Shown here: positions 9,003-17,903 of the stretch, piece after piece | Layout: each line of letters starts with the position of its first letter | Position numbering within the stretch: the first letter of the stretch is position 1 | NCBI RefSeq assembly: GCF_900115295.1 | Contig: NZ_FOVZ01000004.1 | Span: forward strand, 186,001-250,000 | DNA: 64,000 bases | Origin: Sphingomonas sp. OK281 | GTDB taxonomy: Bacteria > Pseudomonadota > Alphaproteobacteria > Sphingomonadales > Sphingomonadaceae | Direction: 5' to 3' | Made by a program: the position numbers and the translations under genes | The notes under the pieces: generated by a model | The model's input: the letters and a program-made list of their open reading frames with translations, nothing else | Told to the model about the DNA's origin: nothing | Databases searched by the model: none

Positions 9003-9030
9003 ATATAGGTGGCCTCGCGCTTGCCGCAAG
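9003..9030 (-). promoter_or_regulatory. RpoH (sigma-32) promoter of dnaK
   Basis: Read on the minus strand, CTTG (9030-9027) is followed by 17 bases and CCTATAT (9009-9003). This matches the alphaproteobacterial RpoH consensus CTTG-N17/18-CYTATNT. Transcription would start near 8996, giving a leader of about 80 bases before the dnaK ATG at 8914. Confidence 0.75.
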
Positions 9031-9082
9031 ATTGTACCGGTCATAGGATGCGCAAGTGGTCGGGCCCGGAGAAAAGTAACCT

Positions 9083-9520
9083 ATGCGTATCGTTTTCGGA
9101 CTGGGTGTTGCCGCGATGGCACTGGCGTCGTGCTCGCCGCCCAAGGAACTGTCCGTCGACGGGGCCTGGGTGCGGCTTGGCGCGGTTACCGGCCGGCCCG
9201 CGGCGGCGTACTTCATTGTGCATGGTGGGCCTACGCCGGCGACGTTGATCTCGGCCACCACCGACGTCGCGATCAGGTCTGAGATGCACGAGACGATGGA
9301 CAAGGGCGGCATGTCGACGATGGCACCGCTCGCGAAGGTCGAGATTCCGGCGAATACGGACGTGGCGTTCGCGCCGGGTGGGCGGCACGTGATGCTGTTC
9401 GACATGAATTCGGGGATCAAGCCCGCCGATCGCGTAACGCTCACGTTCGCGTTCGCAGATGGGACGCGCATCATCAACAACGCGACTGTGGTCGCGGCGG
9501 GAACCCCGGTAGGGAAGTGA
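9083..9520 (+). CDS. PCu(A)C-type periplasmic copper chaperone lipoprotein
   Basis: A 145-residue protein with a lipoprotein signal (LASC, lipidated C17). The metal motif of the PCu(A)C family, H-x10-M-x21-H-x-M, is exact: H69, M80, H102 and M104. These proteins carry Cu(I) in the periplasm, often towards the cytochrome oxidase Cu(A) centre. It starts after GGAGAAAAG and is divergent from dnaK. The following gene overlaps its stop codon by four bases (GTGA), so the two are translationally coupled. Confidence 0.92.
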   Translation: MRIVFGLGVAAMALASCSPPKELSVDGAWVRLGAVTGRPAAAYFIVHGGPTPATLISATTDVAIRSEMHETMDKGGMSTMAPLAKVEIPANTDVAFAPGGRHVMLFDMNSGIKPADRVTLTFAFADGTRIINNATVVAAGTPVGK

Positions 9521-9996
9521 CCGAAGCAGGCGCAAGGCGCGGGCTTACCGAGGGGGAGACGGCGCTGGCGGAATCGGTGTTCGGGGGCGCGATCGAATAC
9601 TCTCGAGTGAGCCTAGCCCGCAGCAAATGGGCGTTCTTCCAGCCGCGCGATACGGTGATGGCACCGCGGGGGTGTATCCACTTCCACCCCAAGGGCGATC
9701 TGTGGTGCGACGACTTCGCGCACGCCAATCTGACGTTGCAGGGGCTATTCGTCCACGAAATGACGCACATCTGGCAGCACCAGCGCGGCGTGTTCCTGCC
9801 CTTGGCGCGGCATCCGTGGTGTCGGTACGATTATGCGTTCCGGCCGGGCGTGGCCCTGCACCGCTACGGCATCGAGCAACAGGGCGAGATCGTGCGGCAT
9901 GCCTTCCTGCTGCGCGCGGGCGCGAAGGTCGCGGGTGCACCGCCGCTCGATCAGTACGAGACGGTGCTGCCGTTCACGCCGCGGGTTTTGGTCTGA
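9517..9996 (+). CDS. Conserved HEMTH-motif protein, function unknown
   Basis: A 159-residue protein starting at a GTG that overlaps the stop of the copper chaperone gene. It has an HExxH motif, H80-E81-M82-T83-H84, followed by IWQHQRG, which suggests a zinc site, though the third ligand is not obvious. There is no signal peptide. I recall similar sphingomonad proteins annotated as vgr-related, but the link to Vgr/VgrG spikes is name-only and I do not rely on it. Coupling to the copper chaperone gene suggests related use or simple operon packing. Confidence 0.75.
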   Translation: MTEAGARRGLTEGETALAESVFGGAIEYSRVSLARSKWAFFQPRDTVMAPRGCIHFHPKGDLWCDDFAHANLTLQGLFVHEMTHIWQHQRGVFLPLARHPWCRYDYAFRPGVALHRYGIEQQGEIVRHAFLLRAGAKVAGAPPLDQYETVLPFTPRVLV

Positions 9997-10004
9997 GCCG
10001 TTGA

Positions 10005-10116
10005 TCCTCCCCTGCAAGGGGAGGTGGCGCGCAGCGACGGAAGGGTATCGCCCTATCGAGAGCGTATCACCCCTCCGTTAGCGCTACGCGCTGCCACCTA
10101 CCCTTGCAGGGGAGGA
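10005..10116. repeat. Family D paired-hairpin repeat
   Basis: Arms TCCTCCCCTGCAAGGGGAGG (from 10005) and its inverted copy (CCCTTGCAGGGGAGGA, ending about 10115) flank a spacer of about 65 bases with GTGGC/GCCAC inner ends. It lies between the HEMTH gene and the convergent small membrane protein gene. Confidence 0.85.
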
Positions 10117-10186
10117 ACGGAAGGTTGCGTTCCAGCTACCGCCGCCGCCCCGTCGTCATTCTAGCGAAAGCGAGGATGACGAATGG

Positions 10187-10426
10187 TCAGAGCCAGCTAC
10201 GACCATCCGGCCCGCCACACCCATATGGCGGCAACTGGCCCGGAAACCGCGCCTGCATCTTGTGGCAGCCCCAGGCACGCATCGGCCCCGGCGCATAGCC
10301 GTTCAACGCGATACCGACCTCGTCATACGGGCTCGAGCCGCGCGCGACGTACATGTACCAGCGACCGCCGAACATAACCGCCGCGGCGATGAGCACGACG
10401 CAAACGACCTGGACGATTTTCTGCAT
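10187..10426 (-). CDS. Small single-span membrane protein
   Basis: A 79-residue protein. The start at 10426 is chosen because AAGGGA lies six bases upstream and because the protein then opens with a hydrophobic segment (residues about 4-20, VQVVCVVLIAAAVMF). The remainder is a short extracytoplasmic-type tail with two Cys and a Pro/Gly-rich end (PPYGCGGPDG). I do not recognise a family and no neighbour suggests a role. It lies about 108 bases before the threonine synthase stop-side region and is on the same strand. Confidence 0.7.
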   Translation of the reverse strand: MQKIVQVVCVVLIAAAVMFGGRWYMYVARGSSPYDEVGIALNGYAPGPMRAWGCHKMQARFPGQLPPYGCGGPDGRSWL

Positions 10427-10533
10427 TGGGGATCCCTTTTGTAAATAAGGGCGCCCCGTTGCAGCCAACATGGATCAATTTCAACCACCGATCTGGTAGA
10501 TCGAGATCCAACAGATCGGCAGAAATCGGCGGT

Positions 10534-11757
10534 TTAGAGCGCGTCGAAATCGATAGGTCGTGTTCTATCAAGCGCTTGCGGCGCTTCGGGCATCGGATAT
10601 TTCAACCCGGTCGCGCAGTTGAAAAGTACGACCTTGTCGTCCTCGTCGACCAACCCGATATTCAGCGCCTGATGATACGCCGCCAGCGTCGCACCGCCCT
10701 CGGGGCATAGCAGCAGCCCATCCTGCTTCGCCGCCGCGTCGACCGCCTTCAAGATCGCCGGATCGCCGACCGCGAGCGCCTGCCCGCCACTTTCGCGGAC
10801 CGCCCGCAGGATCAGGAAATCGCCAACCGCTTTCGGCACGCGGATGCCTGCCGCGACGGTGCTCGCGTCCTCCCAACGCTCGGCATGCTCCTCGCCCGCC
10901 TCGAACGCGCGGACGATCGGCGCACAGCCACTCGCCTGCACCGCGAACATCTTCGGGCGCTCCGAGCCGATCCAGCCGAGCTTTTCGAGTTCGTCGAACG
11001 CCTTCCACATCCCGATCAACCCGGTACCGCCACCGGTCGGGTAGAAGATTGCATCCGGCAGCTTCCACCCGAACTGTGCGGCGAGTTCGAGGCCCATCGT
11101 CTTCTTGCCCTCGATCCGATAGGGCTCCTTCAACGTCGAGAAATCGAACCAGCGGCCCTCCGCGGCGCCCTTGCCGACGATCGCGCCGCAATCGTCGATC
11201 AGGCCGTTAACCCGCCATACTCGCGCGCCCTGCATCGCGATCTCGCGGACGTTGATCTCGGGGGTGTCGTCCGGGCAGAACACGATCGTCTCGATCCCGC
11301 AGCGCGTGGCATAGGCCGCCAGCGCCGCGCCAGCATTGCCATTGGTCGGCATCGCGATCTTCGTGACGCCGAGTTCCTTGGCCATCGCGACGGCCATGAC
11401 GAGCCCGCGCGCTTTAAAAGAACCGGTCGGGAGGCGGCCTTCGTCCTTCACGAGCACGTTGGGGCCGCCGGACTTGGTCAGCGGCACCAGCGGCGTCTCG
11501 ATCTCGCCGAGGCTGACGATGTTGGACGTGTGGCGAACCGGCAGCAGTTCGCGCCAGCGCCACAGATCGGTCGGCCGCGCCTCGATCGTGTCACGCGAAA
11601 CCGCGGACCGCACCGCGTCGAGGTCGTAGCGGACGAGCAACGGCCGCCCGGCGCGGGACAGCCCGTGAAGCTGATCCGCTTCGTACCGCTCGCCGGTGAT
11701 CGAGCATTCGAGATGCGTGACGAAGGTCTGGCGATCGGTCGTGAGGTTCTGGTTCAT
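10534..11757 (-). CDS. thrC: Threonine synthase
   Basis: A 407-residue PLP fold-type II enzyme converting O-phosphohomoserine to threonine. The PLP lysine is K115 in TGSFKARG, the phosphate-binding loop is PTGGGTGLIG, and the N-terminal part (residues 13-40) has the short Cys-containing segment (HLECSITGERY) often seen in threonine synthases. The start at 11757 is chosen because the upstream in-frame codons derive from a repeat. It could be another PLP lyase of this fold, but N-terminal segment and length favour threonine synthase. It follows grpE on the same strand, separated by a repeat. Confidence 0.85.
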   Translation of the reverse strand: MNQNLTTDRQTFVTHLECSITGERYEADQLHGLSRAGRPLLVRYDLDAVRSAVSRDTIEARPTDLWRWRELLPVRHTSNIVSLGEIETPLVPLTKSGGPNVLVKDEGRLPTGSFKARGLVMAVAMAKELGVTKIAMPTNGNAGAALAAYATRCGIETIVFCPDDTPEINVREIAMQGARVWRVNGLIDDCGAIVGKGAAEGRWFDFSTLKEPYRIEGKKTMGLELAAQFGWKLPDAIFYPTGGGTGLIGMWKAFDELEKLGWIGSERPKMFAVQASGCAPIVRAFEAGEEHAERWEDASTVAAGIRVPKAVGDFLILRAVRESGGQALAVGDPAILKAVDAAAKQDGLLLCPEGGATLAAYHQALNIGLVDEDDKVVLFNCATGLKYPMPEAPQALDRTRPIDFDAL

Positions 11758-11772
11758 GAACTGACTTTCAAA

Positions 11773-11935
11773 TCCTCCCCTGCAAGGGGAGGGGGACCAG
11801 CGCAGCTGGTGGAGGGGGCGTGCCGCGTTCGTAACGCTCGACGCAGGCCCCCGGCCGCAGATGTTACTCGGGAGGATATCCCCCTCCACCACCGACCAAG
11901 CGGTCGGCGGTCCCCCTCCCCGTTCCGGGGAGGAT
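11773..11935. repeat. Family D repeat, long form, between grpE and thrC
   Basis: The left end carries TCCTCCCCTGCAAGGGGAGG and GACC..GGTGGAGGGGG; the right end is the inverted counterpart (CCCCCTCCACC ... CCCCTCCCCGTTCCGGGGAGGA). The 3' arm ends exactly at the grpE stop codon. The spacer is longer than in other copies. Confidence 0.8.
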
Positions 11936-12475
11936 TCAGCCGGCCTTGGCGACGCCGACCATGGCGGGACGCAGCAGGCGGTCCTTGATCATGTAGCCTG
12001 CCTGCATCTCCTGGACGATCGTCCCGGCCGGCTGGTCGCTGGGCACTTCGAGCATCGCCTGGTGCTTGTTCGGGTCGAGCATCTGGCCCTCCGCGGCGAT
12101 CTTGGTGATGCCGTGGCGCTGGAACACACTTTCCAGCTCGCGACCGGTCGCTTCGAGCCCCGTGACGAGCCCCTTCATCTTGTCGTCCGCACGCAGGTCA
12201 GCCGGGATCGCCGACAGGCCGCGCGAGAGATTGTCTGCAACCGACAGCACGTCGCGCGCGAACGCCGTCGCGGCATAGGCGCGGGCGTCCTGCGCTTCCT
12301 TCTCGGCGCGGCGGCGGACGTTCTGGATCTCGGCCTGCGCGTAGAGGACGTTCTGCTTGGCTTCGGCGAGCTGGTTCTCGAGCTCGGCGACGCGGTCGTT
12401 CGAGGCCACCTCAGGTGCGGCTTCAGCGGTCTCTTCGCGCAGGTCTGCAGGCGTGTTCTGGTCGATGTCGGACAT
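11936..12475 (-). CDS. grpE: Nucleotide exchange factor GrpE
   Basis: A 179-residue GrpE. Residues about 25-85 form the long coiled coil (RVAELENQLAEAKQNVLYAQAEIQNVRRR split by charged heptads), and the C-terminal beta domain has the family pattern MLDPNKHQAMLEV...GTIVQEMQAGYMIKDRLLRPAMVGVAK. It releases ADP from DnaK. It starts 25 bases after the hrcA stop on the same strand, so hrcA-grpE form one unit. Confidence 0.97.
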   Translation of the reverse strand: MSDIDQNTPADLREETAEAAPEVASNDRVAELENQLAEAKQNVLYAQAEIQNVRRRAEKEAQDARAYAATAFARDVLSVADNLSRGLSAIPADLRADDKMKGLVTGLEATGRELESVFQRHGITKIAAEGQMLDPNKHQAMLEVPSDQPAGTIVQEMQAGYMIKDRLLRPAMVGVAKAG

Positions 12476-12500
12476 GGTTTTCCCTATAAATTGGGCCGGC

Positions 12501-13544
12501 TCAACCCATCAACCGGGCGAGCGTTGCAGCCGTGAAATCCACCATGGGCACGACGCGCGCATAGTTCAACCGCGTCGGGCCTATGACACCGACCACGCCA
12601 ACCACCCGACCGTCCAATCCGCGGAAGGGCCTGGCGATCACCGAAGACCCTGACAACGCGAACAATTTTGTCTCCGCGCCGATGAAAATCCGCGTCGAAT
12701 CTCCGGCCCGCGCGCTGTCCAAAAGCGATGCGACTTCCTGCTTTCCCTCGAGATCGTCGAGCAGGTCGCGGACCCGGTCGAGATCGGCGGCGGCGGCGGC
12801 ATCGATCAGCCGCCCCTGCCCGCGCACGATCAGCACCGGGCGGCGATCGGCATCCTCGCTCCACACCGCGATCCCGCGCTCGACCAGCGTCCGCGCCGCG
12901 CCGTCGAGCGCCGCCTGCCCGTCCGCCAGCTCGCGCTCGATCCGGGTCCGTGCATCCGCCAGCGTCAGCCCGCCGAGCGTCGCCGACATGTAGTTGCCCG
13001 CCTCGATCAGCGCGGACGGCGACATGCCCTTCGGCAGCGCGATCACGCGATTTTCGACCGAGCCATCCTCGCTGACCAGTACCGCCAGCGCCTGTTCGGG
13101 CGACAGCGCGACGAACGCGATCTGGCGCAACTTCAGTTCGCGCTTGGGCACCATGACCAGCCCCGCGCAGGCCGACAGCCCGGAGAGCGCAAGCGTGGTC
13201 GCGGCGAGTGCCTCCTCGACCGGACCACCGACGCCGGCACGCGCCTCGATCGTCTGGCGCTCCTCGAACGACGGTTCCATCGCCTGCATCATGCCGTCGA
13301 CGAACAGCCGCAGGCCCCGGTCGGTCGGCATGCGCCCAGCGCTGGTATGCGGGCTGGCGAGCAACCCCAAACCTTCAAGCTCCCCCATCACGCCGCGAAT
13401 CGACGCGGGGGAGAGGCTCAGCCCAGTCAGCTGCGCGATCGTCTTCGACCCGACCGGCGTGCCGCTGGCGAGATAGCTGTCGACCACCGCACGAAAAATG
13501 TCGCGCGCGCGATCGGTCAGTTCGGTGACGGGGGGCGTGGCCAT
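12501..13544 (-). CDS. hrcA: Heat-inducible transcription repressor HrcA
   Basis: A 347-residue repressor. The N-terminal winged helix (about 5-75) contains the family sequence PVGSKTIAQ...LSLSPASIRGVMGELE, followed by TSAGRMPTDRGLRLFVD, and a GAF-like dimer domain makes up the rest. HrcA normally binds CIRCE (TTAGCACTC-N9-GAGTGCTAA), but I see no CIRCE upstream of hrcA, dnaK or dnaJ here, so its target (perhaps groESL) is outside the window. It is divergent from rph. Confidence 0.96.
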   Translation of the reverse strand: MATPPVTELTDRARDIFRAVVDSYLASGTPVGSKTIAQLTGLSLSPASIRGVMGELEGLGLLASPHTSAGRMPTDRGLRLFVDGMMQAMEPSFEERQTIEARAGVGGPVEEALAATTLALSGLSACAGLVMVPKRELKLRQIAFVALSPEQALAVLVSEDGSVENRVIALPKGMSPSALIEAGNYMSATLGGLTLADARTRIERELADGQAALDGAARTLVERGIAVWSEDADRRPVLIVRGQGRLIDAAAAADLDRVRDLLDDLEGKQEVASLLDSARAGDSTRIFIGAETKLFALSGSSVIARPFRGLDGRVVGVVGVIGPTRLNYARVVPMVDFTAATLARLMG

Positions 13545-13606
13545 CGCTTTGATCTAGGCTGGCGAGCGGGAATGCGAAAGGCTAGGCAGCGGCAATTACT
13601 CACACC

Positions 13607-13711
13607 CCGTTCGTGTCGAGTAGGGGTCGAGCGAAGTCGAGAACCCGTATCGAGGTACATGTCCTTCGATACGCCATCTCGACACGCTCGATTGCTACTC
13701 GGGACGAACGG
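13607..13711. repeat. Family E inverted repeat between hrcA and rph
   Basis: The ends CCGTTCGTGTCGAGTAG and CTACTCGGGACGAACGG are inverted copies differing at two positions. Inside are GTCGAGCGAAGTCGAGA and the related TCTCGACACGCTCGA, again inverted. It is the only copy of this family in the window and ends 21 bases before the rph start. Confidence 0.75.
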
Positions 13712-13732
13712 CAATTTGATTAGGAATATACT

Positions 13733-14449
13733 ATGCGCCCATCCGGCCGCGCCCCAGACCAGATGCGTGCGATCACGATCGAGCCGCGCTTCACCAAGCA
13801 TGCCGAGGGCTCCGTCCTGATCGGCTTCGGCGACACCAAGGTGCTCGTCACCGCCAGCGTCGAAGAGAAGGTGCCGCCGTTCATGCGCGGCAAGGGCGAA
13901 GGCTGGGTGACCGCGGAATACGGCATGCTCCCGCGCGCCACCAACACGCGCAACAACCGCGAGGCCGCCAAGGGCAAGCAGTCGGGCCGCACGCAGGAAA
14001 TCCAGCGGCTGATCGGGCGTTCGCTCCGCGCCGTCGTCGACCTGAAGCTGCTCGGCGAGCTCCAGATCGTGATCGATTGCGACGTGATCCAGGCGGATGG
14101 CGGCACGCGCACCGCGTCGATCTCGGGCGGCTGGGTCGCACTACGGCTCGCGATCGACGGCTTGCTGGCAAGCGGCAAGCTGACCGCCGACCCGCTGACG
14201 CAGAAGGTCGCGGCGATCAGCTGCGGCATCTACCAGGGCAATCCGGTGCTCGACCTCGACTATATCGAGGATTCGGGCGCGGACGCGGATGCGAACTTCG
14301 TCCTGCTCGAAAACGGCAACATCGCCGAGGCGCAGGCGACCGCCGAAGGCGCGACCTATGACGAGGAGGCGCTGCTTCGCCTGCTGCGTCTCGCGCGGAT
14401 CGGCTGCACGGACATCTTCGCGGCACAGGCGAAAGCCGTCACCAAGTGA
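13733..14449 (+). CDS. rph: Ribonuclease PH
   Basis: A 238-residue phosphorolytic 3'-5' exoribonuclease that trims tRNA 3' ends. The family blocks are all present: [12 protein letters not shown] at the start, [65 protein letters not shown] and the C-terminal EAQATAEG. It forms a translationally coupled pair with rdgB (4-base GTGA overlap). Confidence 0.97.
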   Translation: MRPSGRAPDQMRAITIEPRFTKHAEGSVLIGFGDTKVLVTASVEEKVPPFMRGKGEGWVTAEYGMLPRATNTRNNREAAKGKQSGRTQEIQRLIGRSLRAVVDLKLLGELQIVIDCDVIQADGGTRTASISGGWVALRLAIDGLLASGKLTADPLTQKVAAISCGIYQGNPVLDLDYIEDSGADADANFVLLENGNIAEAQATAEGATYDEEALLRLLRLARIGCTDIFAAQAKAVTK

Positions 14450-15081
14450 GCGGCGAAGGCAAGGAACCGCAGGCGATCCGCAAGCTCCAGCCGGGCAAGC
14501 TGGTCATCGCCAGCCACAACAAGGGCAAGGTTCGCGAGATCGCCGCGTTGCTCGAAGGCCGCGGTCTCGAAGTCGTCTCGGCCGCCGAGCTCGACCTGCC
14601 CGAGCCGATCGAGACCGGCACGACCTTTTTTGCGAATGCCGAACTGAAGGCACGCTCGGCCGCCGACCTGTCGGGCTATCCCGCGCTCGCGGACGATAGC
14701 GGGCTGTGCGTCGATGCGCTGAACGGCGATCCGGGCGTCTACACGGCCGACTGGGCGGAGACGCCGAACGGTCGCGACTGGATGATGGCGATGCAGAAGG
14801 TTGAGGACGCGGTCGTCGCGAAGGGTCCGGATGCGACGCGTGGCGCGCATTTCGTCAGCGTGCTCGCGCTCGCATGGCCGGATGGTCACGTAGAATGGTT
14901 CGAGGGGCGTGCCGAGGGTACGCTCGTCTGGCCGCCGCGTGGGAATGTCGGCTTCGGGTATGACCCGGTGTTCGTGCCGCTGGGCTACGACCAGACCTAT
15001 GCCGAATTGCCGCATGAGACGAAGAACGCGATCAGCCACCGGAACGAAGCGTTCAAGCTGCTCGAAGCGGCGGTCTTCTGA
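14446..15081 (+). CDS. rdgB: XTP/dITP diphosphatase (Ham1/RdgB)
   Basis: A 211-residue Ham1-family enzyme that removes non-canonical purine nucleotides (XTP, dITP). Motifs: [11 protein letters not shown] near the N-terminus, [22 protein letters not shown] and ISHRNEAF. It starts at a GTG inside the rph stop codon. The rph-rdgB-hemW order is common in alphaproteobacteria; here hemW is separated from it by two genes on the other strand. Confidence 0.96.
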   Translation: MSGEGKEPQAIRKLQPGKLVIASHNKGKVREIAALLEGRGLEVVSAAELDLPEPIETGTTFFANAELKARSAADLSGYPALADDSGLCVDALNGDPGVYTADWAETPNGRDWMMAMQKVEDAVVAKGPDATRGAHFVSVLALAWPDGHVEWFEGRAEGTLVWPPRGNVGFGYDPVFVPLGYDQTYAELPHETKNAISHRNEAFKLLEAAVF

Positions 15082-15088
15082 TTTATTG

Positions 15089-15212
15089 ATCCTCCCCCGG
15101 AAGGGGGAGGTGGCTGGCGCTTGCCAGACGGAGGGGGAGGAAGACGAAACCTCTGTTCCGTGTCCTCCCCCTCCGTCACCTGCGGTGCCACCTCCCCCTT
15201 GCGGGGGAGGAT
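15089..15212. repeat. Family D paired-hairpin repeat after rdgB
   Basis: Arms ATCCTCCCCCGGAAGGGGGAGGTGG and its inverted copy CCACCTCCCCCTTGCGGGGGAGGAT bound the element; within it a further GACGGAGGGGGAGGA/TCCTCCCCCTCCGTC pair gives a nested fold. It fills the gap between convergent rdgB and the EAL gene and could act as a terminator for both. Confidence 0.85.
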
Positions 15213-15249
15213 TGCAGACTAGCGAACGGTCGAACTCAAACCGGCCACG

Positions 15250-16050
15250 TCAGACGGCGATCAGCTGCTTCTCAGGCCACATCACCGCAGGCAAAGCCTC
15301 GAACGCCGGTTTCGCCAGCAGATACCCCTGGATATACCGCACGCCGAGACCCCGTAGCGCCTCGAACTCACCAAGAGTCTCGACCCCCTCGGCTATCACC
15401 GAAATCCCCAGCGCGGTGCACATCCGCAGCATCCCCTCGACGATCATCCGTCGCGGCAAGCTGGTGTCGATGTCGCGGATCAGTTCCATGTCGAGCTTGA
15501 TGATGTCCGGCTGGAACCGCGCGAGCAAATTGAGCCCGGCATGTCCCGCGCCGAAATCGTCGAGCGCGGTGCCGAAACCCATCTTCTGGTAGGTCGCGAT
15601 GATGTTCGCGACGTGCGCGGGATCGAGCATTTCCTCGTTCTCGGTGAACTCGAAGATGAGGCGATCGGTCGGCAGGCCGACCGCGCCCGCGGTCTTCAGC
15701 GTCAACTGGATGCACGCCGCCGGCGAATAGACCGCGTTCGGCAGGAAGTTGATCGACAGCCGCGCGGCCGTATCGAGCAAGCCGGCCTTCACCGAGGCCT
15801 CGATCGCGCGCACCCGGCATTGCTGATCGAACGCGTAGAGGTTCGCCGCATCGACCTGGGCCAGCACGCTCGCCGCCGACTGCCCTTCGGGGCCACGCAC
15901 CAAGGCCTCGTAGGCGAAGACGGTCTCGGTCTCGATATCGACGATCGGCTGGAACGCCATCGAGAAGGCGAACGACAGGCCGGCGCCGTCACGGCAACCG
16001 GCACAACCGCCAGGACGACGAATATCGGGTTGGGGTACTGGTATCATCAC
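15250..16050 (-). CDS. Stand-alone EAL-domain c-di-GMP phosphodiesterase
   Basis: A 266-residue protein, one EAL domain from about residue 27 to 260. The catalytic set looks complete: E48 (EAL), N101, E134 (FEFTE), D164-D165 (DDFGAG), K185 and E221 (EGVET). It is therefore predicted to hydrolyse c-di-GMP. The N-terminal 25 residues contain a CxxC (C16, C19) that may be a redox or metal site. It lies opposite to rdgB and hemW. The GGDEF gene at 23.3 kb is the only other c-di-GMP enzyme in the window. Confidence 0.93.
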   Translation of the reverse strand: MMIPVPQPDIRRPGGCAGCRDGAGLSFAFSMAFQPIVDIETETVFAYEALVRGPEGQSAASVLAQVDAANLYAFDQQCRVRAIEASVKAGLLDTAARLSINFLPNAVYSPAACIQLTLKTAGAVGLPTDRLIFEFTENEEMLDPAHVANIIATYQKMGFGTALDDFGAGHAGLNLLARFQPDIIKLDMELIRDIDTSLPRRMIVEGMLRMCTALGISVIAEGVETLGEFEALRGLGVRYIQGYLLAKPAFEALPAVMWPEKQLIAV

Positions 16051-16114
16051 AGCAGGTTAGCCGCCTATGGTTTAAAAAGTACGACCGTGACAGACACTGG
16101 CTGCCTATCCTGAA

Positions 16115-16672
16115 TCAATAGGCGCGCTCGCCAAAGACGTTTCCGGGGGGCGAATAGCGGCACACCAGATAGTCGTCGGTCTTGTTGCTCGCCATCGCGC
16201 AACCGACCTGCGTCGAGCCGCGCCAGACGATCTGCGTGTAGTGCGCGACGTCCTCGAACTTGCCCGTACGGCTGAACCCGGGGGTCGGCTGGTTGATGAA
16301 ATCGCGCTTCTCCGCGACCCAGTGGCCCATCATCTCGGTGTACGCATAGGCATAGCGCGTGCCGGTCCACAGGTTCTCGCCTTCGCGCGACATGCCTTGC
16401 GGTTGCGGCGCGTGCGCGAATTTCCGCGTGCGTGCCATCTCCTCGGCATAGGTGCGCGCGGTGGTCGCCAGCGCGTCGCTCCAGGTCAGCGGCGCCACGC
16501 CGACCGCGGCGCGAGCGGCGTTGTGGCCGTCCATCATCGCGGTCTTGAGCAGGCTCGCACCGCGCGGTGCCGGTGCCGTCGATTCGCGCGGCTCGACGAC
16601 TCGCTCGGGGCCCGGCGCGCAACCTGCCAGCAACAGCGCCCCGGCGATCGCCAAACCCATCCGTGCCGTCAT
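16115..16672 (-). CDS. CAP/SCP-domain secreted lipoprotein
   Basis: A 185-residue protein with a lipobox (LLAGC, C18), a Pro-rich linker, and a CAP domain from about residue 40. CAP-cavity residues are visible: H50 (DGHN), E99 (GENLW) and H144 in HYTQIVWRGSTQVGC. The family (CAP/SCP/PR-1) is secreted or envelope-anchored; bacterial members are often calcium- or sterol-related but their function is mostly unknown. It begins 43 bases from the divergent hemW start. Confidence 0.9.
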   Translation of the reverse strand: MTARMGLAIAGALLLAGCAPGPERVVEPRESTAPAPRGASLLKTAMMDGHNAARAAVGVAPLTWSDALATTARTYAEEMARTRKFAHAPQPQGMSREGENLWTGTRYAYAYTEMMGHWVAEKRDFINQPTPGFSRTGKFEDVAHYTQIVWRGSTQVGCAMASNKTDDYLVCRYSPPGNVFGERAY

Positions 16673-16715
16673 TGCGCTTCCTTCGGCCGCCCCGTGCGAC
16701 CATATGCGCGAGATA

Positions 16716-17888
16716 ATGCCCGTCTTCGAAACACCAAGCCCTAGCCCCCATCAAGCGGGTGATCTCGCGCTGTACGTCCATTGGCCGTTCTGCGTGTCGA
16801 AATGCCCGTATTGCGATTTCAACAGCCATGTCCGCGAAGAGGTGGACCAAGCGGCGTGGCGGGACGCACTGCTGATCGACCTCGCGCATGAGGCGCGGGT
16901 GTTGCCGGGGCGGAAATTGCAGTCGATCTTCTTCGGGGGTGGCACGCCGTCGCTGATGCCGCCGTCGACTGTCGCCGCTGTGCTGGATGCGGCGGAGAAG
17001 GCCTGGGGGTTCGCCGAGGGGATCGAGATCACGCTGGAGGCTAATCCGTCTTCGGTGGAGGCGGCGCGGTTTGGCGATCTGGCGCGCGCTGGAGTGAACC
17101 GCGTGTCGCTGGGGCTGCAATCGCTCGACGATACGGCACTGAAGTTTTTGGGGCGTGCGCATGACGTCGACGAGGGGCAAGCCGCACTGGCGACCGCGCA
17201 GAGCGTGTTTCCCCGCGTGAGTTTCGACCTGATCTATGCGCTGCCCGGCCAGCGGCTCGATGACTGGCGCGCCGAACTGGCGCGTGCGCTGAGCCTCGGG
17301 ACGGAACATCTCTCGCTGTATCAGCTGACGATCGAGGCCGGCACGCGGTTCGCGACCGAGGCGCTGGCGGGGCGGATCGTGATCCCCGACGGTGATTCGG
17401 CCGCCGATCTGTTCGAGGCGACGCGCGCCGATACCGCCGCGGCTGGGCTTCCGGCGTACGAGACGTCGAACCATGCGCGGCCGGGGTCGGAAAGCCGGCA
17501 TAATCTCGCTTACTGGCGGTACCAGGATTATGCCGGGATCGGGCCGGGCGCGCACGGACGACGCGGCGGGCTGGCGACGGTGCGGCGGAAGAAGCCGGAG
17601 AACTGGCTGGCCGCGATCGAGCGCAATGGCCACGGGATGGAGGTGGAGGATCCGCTGACGCCGTCGACGCGGGCTACCGAGGCTTTGCTGATGGGGTTGC
17701 GGTTGGCGGAAGGCGTGGATCTTGACCGGATAACGGGGCTGAACGCGGGCGTGGTACCGGTCGACCTGGCGGCGGTGGCTCGGCTGGAGGCGCTCGGCCT
17801 GATCGTGCATTCGCCGGGGCGGTTGCGGGTTACCGAGGCGGGTGCGCTACTCCTCGACGCGATCCTGCCGGAAATCGTAACGGCGTAA
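16716..17888 (+). CDS. hemW: Heme chaperone HemW (radical SAM)
   Basis: A 390-residue protein of the HemN-like/HemW group. The radical-SAM cysteines are C26, C30 and C33 (FCVSKCPYCDFNS), with FFGGGTPSL and EANPSS following. HemW lacks proven coproporphyrinogen oxidase activity and is thought to insert heme into respiratory proteins. The start at 16716 gives the usual length; an ATG at 16704 in the same frame is equally possible as neither has a clear Shine-Dalgarno. Confidence 0.92.
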   Translation: MPVFETPSPSPHQAGDLALYVHWPFCVSKCPYCDFNSHVREEVDQAAWRDALLIDLAHEARVLPGRKLQSIFFGGGTPSLMPPSTVAAVLDAAEKAWGFAEGIEITLEANPSSVEAARFGDLARAGVNRVSLGLQSLDDTALKFLGRAHDVDEGQAALATAQSVFPRVSFDLIYALPGQRLDDWRAELARALSLGTEHLSLYQLTIEAGTRFATEALAGRIVIPDGDSAADLFEATRADTAAAGLPAYETSNHARPGSESRHNLAYWRYQDYAGIGPGAHGRRGGLATVRRKKPENWLAAIERNGHGMEVEDPLTPSTRATEALLMGLRLAEGVDLDRITGLNAGVVPVDLAAVARLEALGLIVHSPGRLRVTEAGALLLDAILPEIVTA

Positions 17889-17903
17889 GGCATGCCCAAC
17901 CAG

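Noticed and set aside
9517..9996. Type VI secretion link for the vgr-related name of the HEMTH protein
   Set aside because: No T6SS genes in the window and no VgrG-like sequence; only the HExxH motif can be supported.
13545..13732. CIRCE operator upstream of hrcA
   Set aside because: No TTAGCACTC/GAGTGCTAA pair; the inverted repeat there is a family E intergenic element.
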